The translations under genes and the position numbers were made by a program. From assembly GCA_902789245.1 (NCBI GenBank), contig CADAND010000005.1, positions 93,939 through 157,938 of the forward strand: a stretch of 64,000 bases of DNA, read 5' to 3'. The number at the start of each line of letters is the position of its first letter. Position 1 is the stretch's first letter. The stretch is from an uncultured Bacteroidia bacterium. GTDB lineage: Bacteria > Bacteroidota > Bacteroidia > Bacteroidales > UBA932. A model generated the notes under the pieces. The model made no database searches. It had not been told where the DNA came from and saw only the letters and a program-made list of their open reading frames with translations. Shown here one piece after another: positions 52,917-61,151 of this stretch.

Positions 52917-53968
52917 GCTGCAAAGATAGCAATTTTCCTCCGGAGGCTCTCCTCGATCCGGGCTTCGGAAATCACGCCCGAACGGACAGCGTCCGCGACC
53001 GCATCGAAAGCGGCGCAGTAGTCCAGCGGACAGAGCAGCAGGTCGGCGCCGGCTTGCAGGGCGCGCAGGGCGGCCTCGCCGCTGCCGAAGGCCCGGGTGA
53101 TGGCGCCCATCTCGAGCGCGTCGGTGACGACGGCGCCTTCAAATCCCAGTTCGCCCCGCAGCTTGTCCGTCAGGATGGCGGGGGAGAGGGTGGCTGGCAG
53201 TTCGGAGCCCGTCACCGCCGGTGCGGCGATGTGGGCGGCCATGACCAGCCTGGCGCCGGCCTGGATGCCCGCGCGGAAGGGAATCATTTCGCAGGCGGCG
53301 ATTTCCGCCCAGCTTTTGTGCGTGAGGGCGTAGCCGTGGTGCGTGTCGGCGAGCGTGTCCCCGTGGCCGGGGAAATGCTTCAGCGTGGCGGCGGGGCCGC
53401 CCTCCTGCAGGCCGCGTACGTAGGCGGCGACCAGCGGTGCAGCCTGCTGCGGGTCGTCGCTGAACGCGCGCGTACCGATGATGATATTGTCGGGGTTGGT
53501 ATTGACATCCGCCACGGGGGCGAAGTCGATATCGAAGCCGTATTTCTTCAGATACTGTCCGATGCTGCGCGCCGCCCGGTACGTGGCCTCCGGTCCCGCG
53601 GCCGCCAGGGCGGCGGCGCTTTCGAAGCGCGGCACGTCGAAGGCCGGATTGTTCGCCAGCCGGCTCACGCGTCCGCCTTCTTCGTCAATGCAGAGCAGGG
53701 GACTGCCCGGCAGGGTGCGAAGGTCCCGGATGAATGTGCGCAATTGATTCTCATCCTGGATGTTATGCCCGTAAAGCAGAACGCCGCCCACAGGATACTC
53801 CCGGGTGCGCGTCCGCATTCCGTCGCTCACCGCCTGGAGACGGTATTGCGGCAGTTCCGCCTCAGAATCATAGCGGATAGCCGGCTCCAGCGACTCCGGC
53901 CGGACGATGAACAGCTGCCCGACCTTTTCCCGCAGGGACATCTTTTTGAGCGTTTTCTCAGAAAGCAT
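52913..53968 (-). CDS. GH3 beta-N-acetylglucosaminidase, NagZ-like
   Basis: 351 residues, single-domain GH3. The motif KHFPGHGDTLADTHHGY holds the Asp-His dyad typical of NagZ-type enzymes, and VVTDALEMGAI has the nucleophile Asp. NagZ splits GlcNAc from anhydro-muropeptides during cell-wall recycling. No signal peptide is seen, in keeping with a cytosolic role. It lies 17 bp after the PnuT gene, in a position where thiamin genes might be expected. Confidence 0.9.
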   Translation of the reverse strand: MLSEKTLKKMSLREKVGQLFIVRPESLEPAIRYDSEAELPQYRLQAVSDGMRTRTREYPVGGVLLYGHNIQDENQLRTFIRDLRTLPGSPLLCIDEEGGRVSRLANNPAFDVPRFESAAALAAAGPEATYRAARSIGQYLKKYGFDIDFAPVADVNTNPDNIIIGTRAFSDDPQQAAPLVAAYVRGLQEGGPAATLKHFPGHGDTLADTHHGYALTHKSWAEIAACEMIPFRAGIQAGARLVMAAHIAAPAVTGSELPATLSPAILTDKLRGELGFEGAVVTDALEMGAITRAFGSGEAALRALQAGADLLLCPLDYCAAFDAVADAVRSGVISEARIEESLRRKIAIFAA

Positions 53969-53985
53969 GTCCCAAAATTACGAAA

Positions 53986-54561
53986 TTATTTTATCATCCG
54001 CAGCCACTTCCGGTAGCCGAGTACCGCGACGGCGCAGTAAATGCCGTAGATCGCGGCCTTGAAAGGGATGCCCTTGCGGACGTAGAGGATGCAGCAGACC
54101 ACGTCCACGACCAGCCACAGGAGCCACTGTTCGGCGTATTTCTGCGCCAGGGCCCACAGGGCCACGATGCTCAGCGCCGTGGTGAAGGCGTCGGCCACCG
54201 GCACGGTGGAATTGGTCCAGTGCGTGAGCATCCACCAGATCCCGAACCAAAGCAGCAGCATCGCTGCCAATGAAGGCAGGATGTGCTGCTTCTTGTATCG
54301 GGTGATCGGGCGCTCGGTGCGCTGCTGCGATTCCGCGTGCTTGAACCATTTCCATGACGCATAGCCGTACACGCCGGCCAGGCAGTAGTAGATGGCCATG
54401 CCGAAATCGGCGTACAGACCGGCCTTGAAGTAGAGCACCATGTCGATGGCTGGCATGATGATGCTCGCCAGCCAGAGCCAGATGCTGGCTTTGTACTCGA
54501 GGATCAGGTAAACCAGTCCGACGACGAATCCGAGGATGTCCAGAAAGCGCAGCGTATCCAT
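53986..54561 (-). CDS. pnuT: PnuC-family transporter, probably thiamin (PnuT)
   Basis: 191 residues with six or seven helices and the PnuC motifs YGYASWKWF and KYAEQWLLWLVVDV. PnuC relatives transport vitamins without energy input, trapping them by phosphorylation inside. Nicotinamide riboside is the classical substrate, but the TPP riboswitch and the TonB receptor 4 bp upstream point to thiamin, as in the known Bacteroides PnuT system. The thiamin pyrophosphokinase gene that often follows is absent here. Confidence 0.87.
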   Translation of the reverse strand: MDTLRFLDILGFVVGLVYLILEYKASIWLWLASIIMPAIDMVLYFKAGLYADFGMAIYYCLAGVYGYASWKWFKHAESQQRTERPITRYKKQHILPSLAAMLLLWFGIWWMLTHWTNSTVPVADAFTTALSIVALWALAQKYAEQWLLWLVVDVVCCILYVRKGIPFKAAIYGIYCAVAVLGYRKWLRMIK

Positions 54562-54565
54562 ATGC

Positions 54566-56953
54566 TCAGAATCTTAAGGTGATGTGCCCCAGCACGGTGA
54601 GCGGCGCCACCGGGATGAAGCCGATCTGGTAGTAACGGTTTTCTTCGGGGTGTCCGTAGCTGTCGCAGATGGCGCTGTACACCCAGCCGCTCTGCGCCAC
54701 GCGGGCGGAGAAGATATTGTTGAAATCCAGGCCGAAGACCACCTCCCGGAGAACCTTGCGCGGTTTGAGCCTGTAGTTCAGGGAGAGATCGGAGAGGCTG
54801 TAGGCCGGCAGGGAACGGTCTGCGTTTCCGCTGTTGTCCAGATACATCCGGCTGACGAAGCCGGTGTGCCAGACGGCCCGGAAGGCGCCGAAATGGAGGG
54901 TGGCGAAACCGTTCAGGATGGCGTCCGGCGAGTAGGCGAGCGGAGCGTCGTCGTAGTGGATCTTGCGGGTGCCGTTGTCCCAGTCCTCGACGACTTCGTC
55001 GAAGTCCAGCAGGCGGTTGCGGCTCAGCGCGGCGTTGCCCTCCAGGGTCAGCCAGCGGGTCACGTCCCAGCCTGCCGTCAGTTCGGCGCCGAGACGGTAG
55101 GAATCCGGGATATTGGTGGTCAGCGCTTCGCCGATGTCGCTCACCTCGCCGGTCTGCACCAGCTGGTCGCGGTAGCGCATGTAATAGAGGTTCACGCCGG
55201 CGTGGAAGCGCTTGCCTTCAAATTGGTAGCCGGCTTCCCAGTCGAGCAGGCGCTCGGCACGCGGGAAGGGGTATTTCCCGTTGTCCGTGAAATTGTTGCG
55301 CTCCGGCTCGCGGTGCGCCATCGCGAAGGAGGCGTAGGCCCGGTGTCCGCCGCGCTGGAAGTTGACGCCGGTCTTGGGATTGAGGAAGTCGTACTTCACG
55401 TCCACATCCAGCATGTGCTTCTGCGGCACGCCGTTGTCGTCGACGTAATACTTGTCGTTGTAGCCGTTCGTCCAGTAACTGACGTGGCGGTACTGCAGGT
55501 CTCCGAAGATGCTCCAGGCGTCGTTGATGGTGTAGGATGCCTTCAGGAAGCCGCTGGCGTCCGTCTTGCCGGCGTCGGAATCGTAGTACTTGTAGCCGTT
55601 CTCCGTCTCTCCCTGCGTGGAGGACAGGTATTTGATATAAAACTCGACATCGGGATCTCCGATGTAGGGCAGGACGCCGAAGTGATTGCCTTTGAACTGC
55701 TGTGCCGACAGGCCGCCGACCAGCTCCCAGGCTCCCTTGCGGAAGGAGATGTTCGCCACGGCGCCATAGCTGTCCTGCGAGAGGCCTTTCCGGCGGACGA
55801 AATCGCTGCGCTTGACCGTGCTGCCGTCCGGACGCTGGAAGGGCGCGATGCCGTATTTGGTCAGCTTGTTCTGGTAGCGGAATTCCTCATAGTAGCCGTA
55901 ACCGTGCGTGTAGTGCGGCGAGACGGAGAGTTTCCAGTACTCGTTGATATCCCATGCGAAGTTCAGGATGTGGTGGGTCTGCCAGAAATTGTCGGTGGTG
56001 CGGGGCCAGAGGCTGCCGTCGCGCATCCGGTAGCGCTCGAAGGAATACGTGCCGTTGTCGCCAATGATCATTCGCTCGTAGAGCGAGTTGTACAGGCCCG
56101 CGCCGGCATTCCACATGTCCCGGTAGGTCTTGATGCCGGTCTTCTCGCCGTAGGTGCCGTCCATGATGGACAGGTCGTCCGTGCCGGCCGTGACGCCGTT
56201 CCAGGCCTGGCCGGTGGTTTCGAAATTACCCAGCAGCCTGTAGGACAGTTTCCAGTTGCGGCCCAGCCAGCTCAGGCTGCCGAACCAGCTGCCGGAGCGT
56301 CCGTTGGTACCGGGCAGATAGCCGTCCGTCGTGGTCTGGTGGTAGCCGCCCTCCAGGACGAGGTGGTTCCAGAGAAGGCCCGTGGAGGCGGTGACACCCA
56401 GGTTCATCGTGTTCCAGGAACCGTAAGAGGCGTTCAGCTCGGCCGTCGGCACGAGCGAGGGAGCCTTGGTGCCGAGTGCAATGGTGCCGCCGAAGGCGCC
56501 GTCACCGTTGGTGGACGCGCCCACGCCGCGCTGGATCTGCACGCTGCCCATCAGGGACCCGTAGGAGTTCATGTTGGCCCAGAAGACCGTCTGGTCCTCC
56601 GGGGAATTGAGGGGCACGCCGTCCAGGGTGACGTTGATGCGGGAACCGCCCGCACCGCGGATGCGCATATAAGAGGTGCCGGTGCCCACACCGTTCTCGC
56701 TCCAGGCGAGGATGCCCGGCGTGCGGGCGAAGAGCATCGGCAGTTCGATGCCGGTGGCGGAGAAGTCCTGCAGCTCGGCGCGCTGGATATTGGCTACGGC
56801 GAAGGGAGCGTCCTTGGCGGCGCGCACGGCGCCGATCACGACCTCCTGCAGCTGCTCGACCTGCAGGGAATCCGGCTGCTGGGCGGCAGCCGGGAACACG
56901 CCGGTGGCTGCCAGCAAGAGCGGCATCGCGGCGTTCAGTAAACATTTGTGCAT
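54566..56953 (-). CDS. TonB-dependent receptor, probably for thiamin
   Basis: 795 residues with signal peptide (cleavage near PAAAQQ, residue 25). The plug domain (about 45-160) carries MRIRGAGGSRINVTLDGVPL, cited as GSRINVTLDGVPLN, and the remainder forms a 22-strand barrel ending in HITLRF with terminal Phe. There is no SusC-type N-terminal extension, so it belongs to the micronutrient class rather than the glycan class. TPP-riboswitch control makes thiamin or a precursor the likely cargo. It is followed by the PnuT gene. Confidence 0.9.
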   Translation of the reverse strand: MHKCLLNAAMPLLLAATGVFPAAAQQPDSLQVEQLQEVVIGAVRAAKDAPFAVANIQRAELQDFSATGIELPMLFARTPGILAWSENGVGTGTSYMRIRGAGGSRINVTLDGVPLNSPEDQTVFWANMNSYGSLMGSVQIQRGVGASTNGDGAFGGTIALGTKAPSLVPTAELNASYGSWNTMNLGVTASTGLLWNHLVLEGGYHQTTTDGYLPGTNGRSGSWFGSLSWLGRNWKLSYRLLGNFETTGQAWNGVTAGTDDLSIMDGTYGEKTGIKTYRDMWNAGAGLYNSLYERMIIGDNGTYSFERYRMRDGSLWPRTTDNFWQTHHILNFAWDINEYWKLSVSPHYTHGYGYYEEFRYQNKLTKYGIAPFQRPDGSTVKRSDFVRRKGLSQDSYGAVANISFRKGAWELVGGLSAQQFKGNHFGVLPYIGDPDVEFYIKYLSSTQGETENGYKYYDSDAGKTDASGFLKASYTINDAWSIFGDLQYRHVSYWTNGYNDKYYVDDNGVPQKHMLDVDVKYDFLNPKTGVNFQRGGHRAYASFAMAHREPERNNFTDNGKYPFPRAERLLDWEAGYQFEGKRFHAGVNLYYMRYRDQLVQTGEVSDIGEALTTNIPDSYRLGAELTAGWDVTRWLTLEGNAALSRNRLLDFDEVVEDWDNGTRKIHYDDAPLAYSPDAILNGFATLHFGAFRAVWHTGFVSRMYLDNSGNADRSLPAYSLSDLSLNYRLKPRKVLREVVFGLDFNNIFSARVAQSGWVYSAICDSYGHPEENRYYQIGFIPVAPLTVLGHITLRF

Positions 56954-57009
56954 GGTAATACCTTAATTGTAAATAAATTATACAATAAGGGGAAATGGGA
57001 AGATAGCTG

Positions 57010-57092
57010 TTTCCTACGCGGGCATTATCCCGATCAGGTATGAGGGTATCATCTCAGCCTCGGCCCCACGGGCCTCAGCACCCCTTGGTCTG
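57010..57092 (-). promoter_or_regulatory. TPP (THI-box) riboswitch
   Basis: On the minus strand the conserved blocks appear in order: GGGGTGC (57079-57085), GGCTGAGAT, ACCC, ACCTGATC (57032-57039), GGATAATGCC and GCGTAGGAA (57011-57019). This is the complete thi-box aptamer. It precedes the TonB receptor gene by about 57 bp. High thiamin pyrophosphate is expected to shut the operon off, through termination or by hiding the translation start; no clear terminator is seen between aptamer and ATG. Confidence 0.95.
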
Positions 57093-57110
57093 CACTTTGC
57101 AAACCGGGCG

Positions 57111-57118
57111 CAAAGATA
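57111..57118 (-). promoter_or_regulatory. -7 box of the thiamin operon
   Basis: TATCTTTG on the minus strand, about 20 bases before the riboswitch aptamer. Confidence 0.6.
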
Positions 57119-57131
57119 GTACTTTTTTGTA

Positions 57132-57161
57132 TTTGTACATACTGAAAAATGCTTACATTTG
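57132..57161 (+). promoter_or_regulatory. Promoter of the NtrC-type regulator
   Basis: TTTG (57132-57135), 18 bp, TACATTTG (57154-57161), ending eight bases before the ATG at 57170. If used, the upstream ATG at 57149 cannot be the start and the mRNA has almost no leader. Confidence 0.55.
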
Positions 57162-57169
57162 TCCACACT

Positions 57170-58594
57170 ATGGCATCCCGAAAAGGAAAATTACTCATTG
57201 TGGACGATAATGCCGGCATCCGCCAGGCGTTGAAAATCCTGCTGCCCCTGCATTTTGCGGAGGTGGAGGCGTTGCCTTCGCCCGTGACGCTGGTTTCCAC
57301 GCTGGAGCGCTTCCGCCCGGATGTGGTGCTGCTGGACATGAACTTCAACACGAGCATCAACACGGGCAACGAAGGGCTCTACTGGGCCGGGGAAATCAAG
57401 AAGATGGTGCCGGAAGTGGAGGTGGTGCTCTTCACAGCCTATGCCGATATCGCCCTGGCGGTGGAAGGCATGAAGCGCGGGGCGTTCGACTTCATCGTGA
57501 AGCCGTGGGACAATGAGAAATTGATTGAAGTCCTGACCGCTGCCCGGGACAAGGCCCGCAAGGCGATGGGGAGAGATTCTTCGGGCTCCACCCTCAGAAT
57601 GACAGGTGCCGGCGGTGATTGTCATTCTGAGCGAAGCGAAGAATCTATGTTCTGGGGCTCCTCGAAACCCATGCTGACCATCCGCAGGACGCTGGACAAG
57701 ATTGCGCCCACGGACGCCACGGTTCTGATCACCGGCGAGAACGGTACCGGCAAGGACGTGCTGGCGCGGGAAATCCACGCCCACAGCCTTCGGAGCGGGA
57801 AGCCGATAGTGGCCGTGGATGCGGGTGCCATCCCGGAGACGCTCTTCGAGAGCGAGCTCTTCGGCCATATCAAGGGTGCGTTTACCGACGCGCATGCAGA
57901 CCATGCGGGTAAATTTGAGCAGGCCGACGGGGGGACGCTGTTCCTCGACGAAATCGGCAATATCCCGCTGCACCTGCAGGCAAAGCTGCTGCGGGCCATC
58001 CAGAGCCGGAGCATCGTCCGGGTGGGCGGCAGTGCGCCCATCCCCGTCAATATCCGGCTGATCTGCGCCACCAACATGGACCTGGAGGCGCTGGTCCGGG
58101 AGGGCCGCTTCCGGGAAGATCTGTATTATCGTATCAATACCGTCCACATCGCCCTGCCGCCCCTGCGGGAGCGCAAGGAGGACATCGTTCCGCTCTCGCA
58201 ACTGTTCCTGGAACGCTTTGCCGGGAAGTATCACCGGCCGCTGACGGGGCTGGATGATTCGGCGAAGGCGGTGCTGGAAAGCGGCCGCTGGAGCGGCAAC
58301 ATCCGGGAGCTGCAGAACTGCATCGAGAAGGCTGTCATTCTGAGTGAAGCGGAGAATCTTACGGCCAGGGACATAGATGCCCGATCGGGGTCGGGCATGA
58401 CGGCAGGCGAGCCGGGCATGACGTCCGACGTCATTCCCGGCTCGACCGGGAATCTCCTCCGCAACACGCAGGAGGAAGAGCGCCTCGTCCGCGACGCCCT
58501 GGAGCGCAGCAACGGCAATATTTCCGCCGCCGCCAAGATGCTGGGCGTGAGCCGTCCGACGCTGTATGCAAAATTGAAAAAATACGGTTTATAG
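57170..58594 (+). CDS. Sigma-54-dependent response regulator with two repeat insertions
   Basis: 474 residues from MASRKGKLLIVDDN. The receiver domain has phospho-acceptor Asp56 (VVLLDMNF) and Lys111. The AAA+ domain shows GENGTGKD (189-196), GAFTDA (the sigma-54-contact loop, usually GAFTGA) and LFLDEIGNIPLHLQAKLLR; the C-terminal Fis-type HTH is ISAAAKMLGVSRPTLYAKLK. Two short foreign-looking stretches lie in linkers: about 135-158 (HSERSEES) and about 404-430 (VIPGSTGNLL). Both are translated palindromic repeats. The catalytic core is untouched, so the protein may be functional. It is directly followed by a histidine kinase gene and an efflux operon. Confidence 0.9.
   Translation: MASRKGKLLIVDDNAGIRQALKILLPLHFAEVEALPSPVTLVSTLERFRPDVVLLDMNFNTSINTGNEGLYWAGEIKKMVPEVEVVLFTAYADIALAVEGMKRGAFDFIVKPWDNEKLIEVLTAARDKARKAMGRDSSGSTLRMTGAGGDCHSERSEESMFWGSSKPMLTIRRTLDKIAPTDATVLITGENGTGKDVLAREIHAHSLRSGKPIVAVDAGAIPETLFESELFGHIKGAFTDAHADHAGKFEQADGGTLFLDEIGNIPLHLQAKLLRAIQSRSIVRVGGSAPIPVNIRLICATNMDLEALVREGRFREDLYYRINTVHIALPPLRERKEDIVPLSQLFLERFAGKYHRPLTGLDDSAKAVLESGRWSGNIRELQNCIEKAVILSEAENLTARDIDARSGSGMTAGEPGMTSDVIPGSTGNLLRNTQEEERLVRDALERSNGNISAAAKMLGVSRPTLYAKLKKYGL
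57570..57648. repeat. Dispersed palindromic repeat inside the regulator gene (first)
   Basis: AGATTCTTCGGGCTC...CTCAGAATGACA and GTCATTCTGAGCGAAGCGAAG (57621 on) lie head to head, separated by about 15 bp, and can form one long hairpin. Located in the receiver-AAA+ linker; frame kept. Confidence 0.85.
58333..58459. repeat. Dispersed palindromic repeats inside the regulator gene (second)
   Basis: GTCATTCTGAGTGAAGCGGAG, then GCCCGATCGGGGTCGGGC, then GTCATTCCCGGCTCGACCGG with GAATCTCCTC. The latter two lie head to head. They occupy the linker between the AAA+ and Fis domains, in frame. The first may partly be native sequence, because relatives also read KAVILSE here. Confidence 0.82.
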
Positions 58595-58722
58595 ATGGAA
58601 CAGGTGCTGCTGCCGACAACCCTTCGCAGCCTTGGGCTGCTTGTCCCTCCCACCTGCGGCGGGCCCCTCCCGCTCATGATGCCGCGGGCGGCACAGCTTG
58701 CTGGCAGCACACCTGTTCCATC
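58594..58722. repeat. 129-bp inverted-repeat element at the start of the kinase gene
   Basis: GATGGAACAGGTGCTGCTGCC (left; written as GATGGAACAGGTG plus CTGCTGCC) and GGCAGCACACCTGTTCCATC (right) pair over 20 bases with one bulge. An inner hairpin GCAGCC-TTG-GGCTGC is present. The left arm begins at the last base of the regulator's stop codon and supplies the kinase ATG. Confidence 0.83.
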
Positions 58723-59596
58723 CAAGACGCTTTTGGCAATTCTGATTGCGATTGCTTTTACCGTATTGGTTTGGTTGTTAGCGTCTTTGGTTACGAGGCG
58801 GAAGGATATCAAGAAGGTAGCCTATATGATGGATGCGCTGGAGGACGGCGAGCTGAATTTCCGCTTCCAGGAGAAAAACAGGTTCAACCGCACCCTGAAC
58901 CGCATCCGCACCATCTTCGAGAAGCAGCGCCAGGCCCACGAGCAGGATTCCTGGACCAAGCTGATCCGCGTGCTCACGCACGAGATCATGAATACGGTGT
59001 CGCCGATTGCGTCCCTTTCCGATGCGATGGCGAAGTCTGTAGACGAGAACGGACACAGCGAGCTGGATATCAAAACGGGGCTGGAGACCATCAGCGATTC
59101 ATCGAAGAATCTTATCGGCTTTGTGCAGACCTACCGTCAGCTCTCCGGTGTGGCGAAGCCGGTCCGCAAGGCCCTGGCCCTGCAGGAACTCATGGACAGC
59201 GTCATCGGCTTGAACAGCGAGTTTGCGGCCAACTGCGGTGCTACCTGCCGGTATCGGCCGGAAGAGGACGACCTGATGATTTATGCCGACGAAGGGCAGA
59301 TCTCGCAGATCCTCATCAACTTGATCAAGAACGCCCTGCAGGCAGGTGCGAAGCATATCGACATGGCTGCGAAGATGGGCAAGGATGATGAAGTGATTAT
59401 TCAGGTGGCCAATGATGGCGAGCCCATCCCCGCATCGGCCCAGGAGCAGATATTCATCCCGTTCTACACCACCAAGAAGGAAGGCTCCGGTATCGGCCTG
59501 TCCATCTCCCGCCAGATTATGCGGAACCACAACGGCACCCTTGAGCTGCTGTGCAGCGATGACCGCCAGACCGTGTTTGAGCTCCGGTTCAGGTAG
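58595..59596 (+). CDS. Sensor histidine kinase, N-terminus formed by a repeat element
   Basis: 333 residues in the longest form. Residues 1-42 are encoded by the inverted-repeat element and look unlike any kinase start. A membrane helix (about 45-66), a short linker, the H-box LTHEIMNTVSP (His129), and the N (LINLIKNALQAG), G1 and G2 (GSGIGLSISRQIM) boxes follow. Relatives next to NtrC-type regulators usually have two N-terminal helices and a PAS domain, absent here, so the sensor part may have been lost. ATG codons at 58676/58679 or later are other possible starts. Presumed partner of the preceding regulator. Confidence 0.83.
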   Translation: MEQVLLPTTLRSLGLLVPPTCGGPLPLMMPRAAQLAGSTPVPSKTLLAILIAIAFTVLVWLLASLVTRRKDIKKVAYMMDALEDGELNFRFQEKNRFNRTLNRIRTIFEKQRQAHEQDSWTKLIRVLTHEIMNTVSPIASLSDAMAKSVDENGHSELDIKTGLETISDSSKNLIGFVQTYRQLSGVAKPVRKALALQELMDSVIGLNSEFAANCGATCRYRPEEDDLMIYADEGQISQILINLIKNALQAGAKHIDMAAKMGKDDEVIIQVANDGEPIPASAQEQIFIPFYTTKKEGSGIGLSISRQIMRNHNGTLELLCSDDRQTVFELRFR

Positions 59597-59761
59597 TATC
59601 CGCGCGGAGAAACTGTAAAGTTGTAAAGCCGAGAGTGTAAAGAGTTGTAAAGTTCTTTACACTTTTTTGTTGTGCGCTCAGTTGTCTAACTTTTGATAAT
59701 CAGCATGTTGCGTGTTTTGGCACGGGGAATGTTGCGGGAGAAGGCGATTAAACGATATCCT
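59597..59761 (+). other. Leader region before tolC-like gene
   Basis: It holds the terminator described separately and an AT-rich spacer. The direct repeats GTAAAGTTGTAAAG and GTAAAGAGTTGTAAAG near 59614-59655 form part of the terminator region. No gene is seen. Confidence 0.6.
59634..59668 (+). terminator. Terminator after the kinase gene
   Basis: AGTGTAAAGA and TCTTTACACT form a 10-bp stem followed by TTTTTT. It separates the two-component pair from the efflux genes. Confidence 0.78.
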
Positions 59762-61147
59762 ATGCTGACCAAATCTAAAAGCAATTGGTTCTTTTTGGCC
59801 CTGGCGCTCGCCGTGACGGTAAGCGCCCAGGGTCAGGAACCACTGAATCTGCATGACTGCATGGAGTATGCAATCTCCAACTCTACCAAGATGCGCATCC
59901 AGCAGGCCGCTGTGGGTGACGCTCAGATCGCGCGTCGCGACGCGGCCCTCGCGCTGTTCACCCCGCAGATCACCGCGCAGACCTATGCGTACTACAACTT
60001 CGGCCGCAGCATCGACCCGCAGACGAACACCTATTTCAACACGACCTCCTTCCACAACAACTATGGCGTGAGCGCCGGTTTCGAGCTCTTCGACGGATTC
60101 AAGGCTGTGAACAACTACAAGATTTCCAAGACGGGAATGCTCATCGCCAGCTCGCAGGAAAAGCAGGTGGAAGCCGACATCTGCCTGGCGGTGATGGAGG
60201 CGTACTATAATGTGGTTTATTACAAGCGCCTGTGCGATGTGTACGAGGAGCAGTTGGCCGTGGCCGAGCAGGCGCTGGCCAAGGCCCGCCGCCAGGAAGA
60301 GCTGGGCCAGAAGGGCCACGCAGACGTGATCCAGATGGAGGCCGACCTGGCTGACCGTCAGTACGAGCTGACGAATACTCGCAACCAGTACGAAGACAAG
60401 AAGATGACCCTAGAGGACCTGATGTTCTGGCCGCTGGACGAGGAGCTGGAGATTGTGACGGATATGTCCGATCAGGTCGGACATGACGGAAGTGCCATCC
60501 CCGGCTCTTCCACCGTCATTCCCGGCTTGACCGGGAATCTCCTCGCGGACGAGATCGTCGCTTTCGCCATGGACCACAACCCTGCCGTGCAGATCGCTTC
60601 CTGGCAGGCGCAGAACGCCAAACGGGAGCTCAACACCGCCAAGTGGCAGCTGCTGCCCTCCCTGGGTCTCTATGCCGGCTGGAACACCAGCTATTATTCC
60701 TACCAGGGGGCGTCCACCGCTCCTTTCGGGGAGCAGTTCCGCAACAACGGCGGCGAGTACATCCAACTCTCCGTCTCCATCCCCATCTGGAACCGCATGA
60801 GCCGCCAGGGAGCCATTTCGCGCAAGCGCAACGCCCTCAGCAAGGCCACGGCCGAGCTGGACCAGAAGCGCCGCGACGTGGCCTCCGAGGTGCGGCGCGC
60901 CATCCAGGACCGCGACGGTTCGGCGCTCGCCTATGAGCAGGCGCAGCACAAGGCCGAGGTTCAGGCCGAGGCCTACGCGCTGAACCTCAAGAAACTCGAG
61001 CAGGGGCTCATCTCGCCGCTGGAGTTCCAGACCGCGAACAATAATTACCTCAAGGCCCAGGCCGACGAGATGAACAGCCTGTTTAGGTACCTCATCAAGC
61101 AGGCGGTAGTCCGCTATTACAATGGTGTTGAATACGTAAATCAGTAA
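59762..61147 (+). CDS. TolC-family outer-membrane efflux protein with repeat insertion
   Basis: 461 residues from MLTKSKSNWFF with signal peptide (near SAQGQ, residue 24). Long coiled-coil helices and two beta segments form the trimeric exit duct (LHDCMEYAISNSTKMRIQQ, cited in part as LHDCMEYAISN). Residues about 235-261, between EELEIVTD and ADEIVAFAMDHNPAVQI, are a translated palindromic repeat (SDQVGHDG, VIPGLTGNLL) not expected in the family; it falls at the loop between the two halves. It is followed 4 bp later by the HlyD gene. Confidence 0.88.
   Translation: MLTKSKSNWFFLALALAVTVSAQGQEPLNLHDCMEYAISNSTKMRIQQAAVGDAQIARRDAALALFTPQITAQTYAYYNFGRSIDPQTNTYFNTTSFHNNYGVSAGFELFDGFKAVNNYKISKTGMLIASSQEKQVEADICLAVMEAYYNVVYYKRLCDVYEEQLAVAEQALAKARRQEELGQKGHADVIQMEADLADRQYELTNTRNQYEDKKMTLEDLMFWPLDEELEIVTDMSDQVGHDGSAIPGSSTVIPGLTGNLLADEIVAFAMDHNPAVQIASWQAQNAKRELNTAKWQLLPSLGLYAGWNTSYYSYQGASTAPFGEQFRNNGGEYIQLSVSIPIWNRMSRQGAISRKRNALSKATAELDQKRRDVASEVRRAIQDRDGSALAYEQAQHKAEVQAEAYALNLKKLEQGLISPLEFQTANNNYLKAQADEMNSLFRYLIKQAVVRYYNGVEYVNQ
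60463..60545. repeat. Dispersed palindromic repeat inside the tolC-like gene
   Basis: TGTCCGATCAGGTCGGACA (hairpin) with TGACGG and, head to head, CCGTCATTCCCGGCTTGACC with GGGAATCTCC. About 81 bp, a multiple of three, no stop in frame. Confidence 0.88.
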
Positions 61148-61151
61148 AACT

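Noticed and set aside
54584-56941. 785-residue plus-strand frame
   Set aside because: It is antisense to the TonB receptor gene, with the low-complexity composition of a shadow frame.
58333-58358. Independent third repeat insertion (VILSEAENL) in the NtrC-type gene
   Set aside because: The DNA matches the repeat family at most positions, but homologous AAA+ regulators naturally read AVILSE at this point, so it is not counted as a clear insertion.
58595-59596. Frameshifted kinase with its sensor domain in another frame
   Set aside because: The preceding DNA is the regulator gene and the inverted-repeat element; no remnant of a second helix or PAS domain is visible in any frame.
59718-59735. 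Sigma-54 promoter TGGCAC...TTGC before the tolC-like gene
   Set aside because: The distance between the GG and GC pairs is 13 bases instead of the required 10, so it is not a valid -24/-12 site, although the neighbouring NtrC-type regulator makes one attractive.
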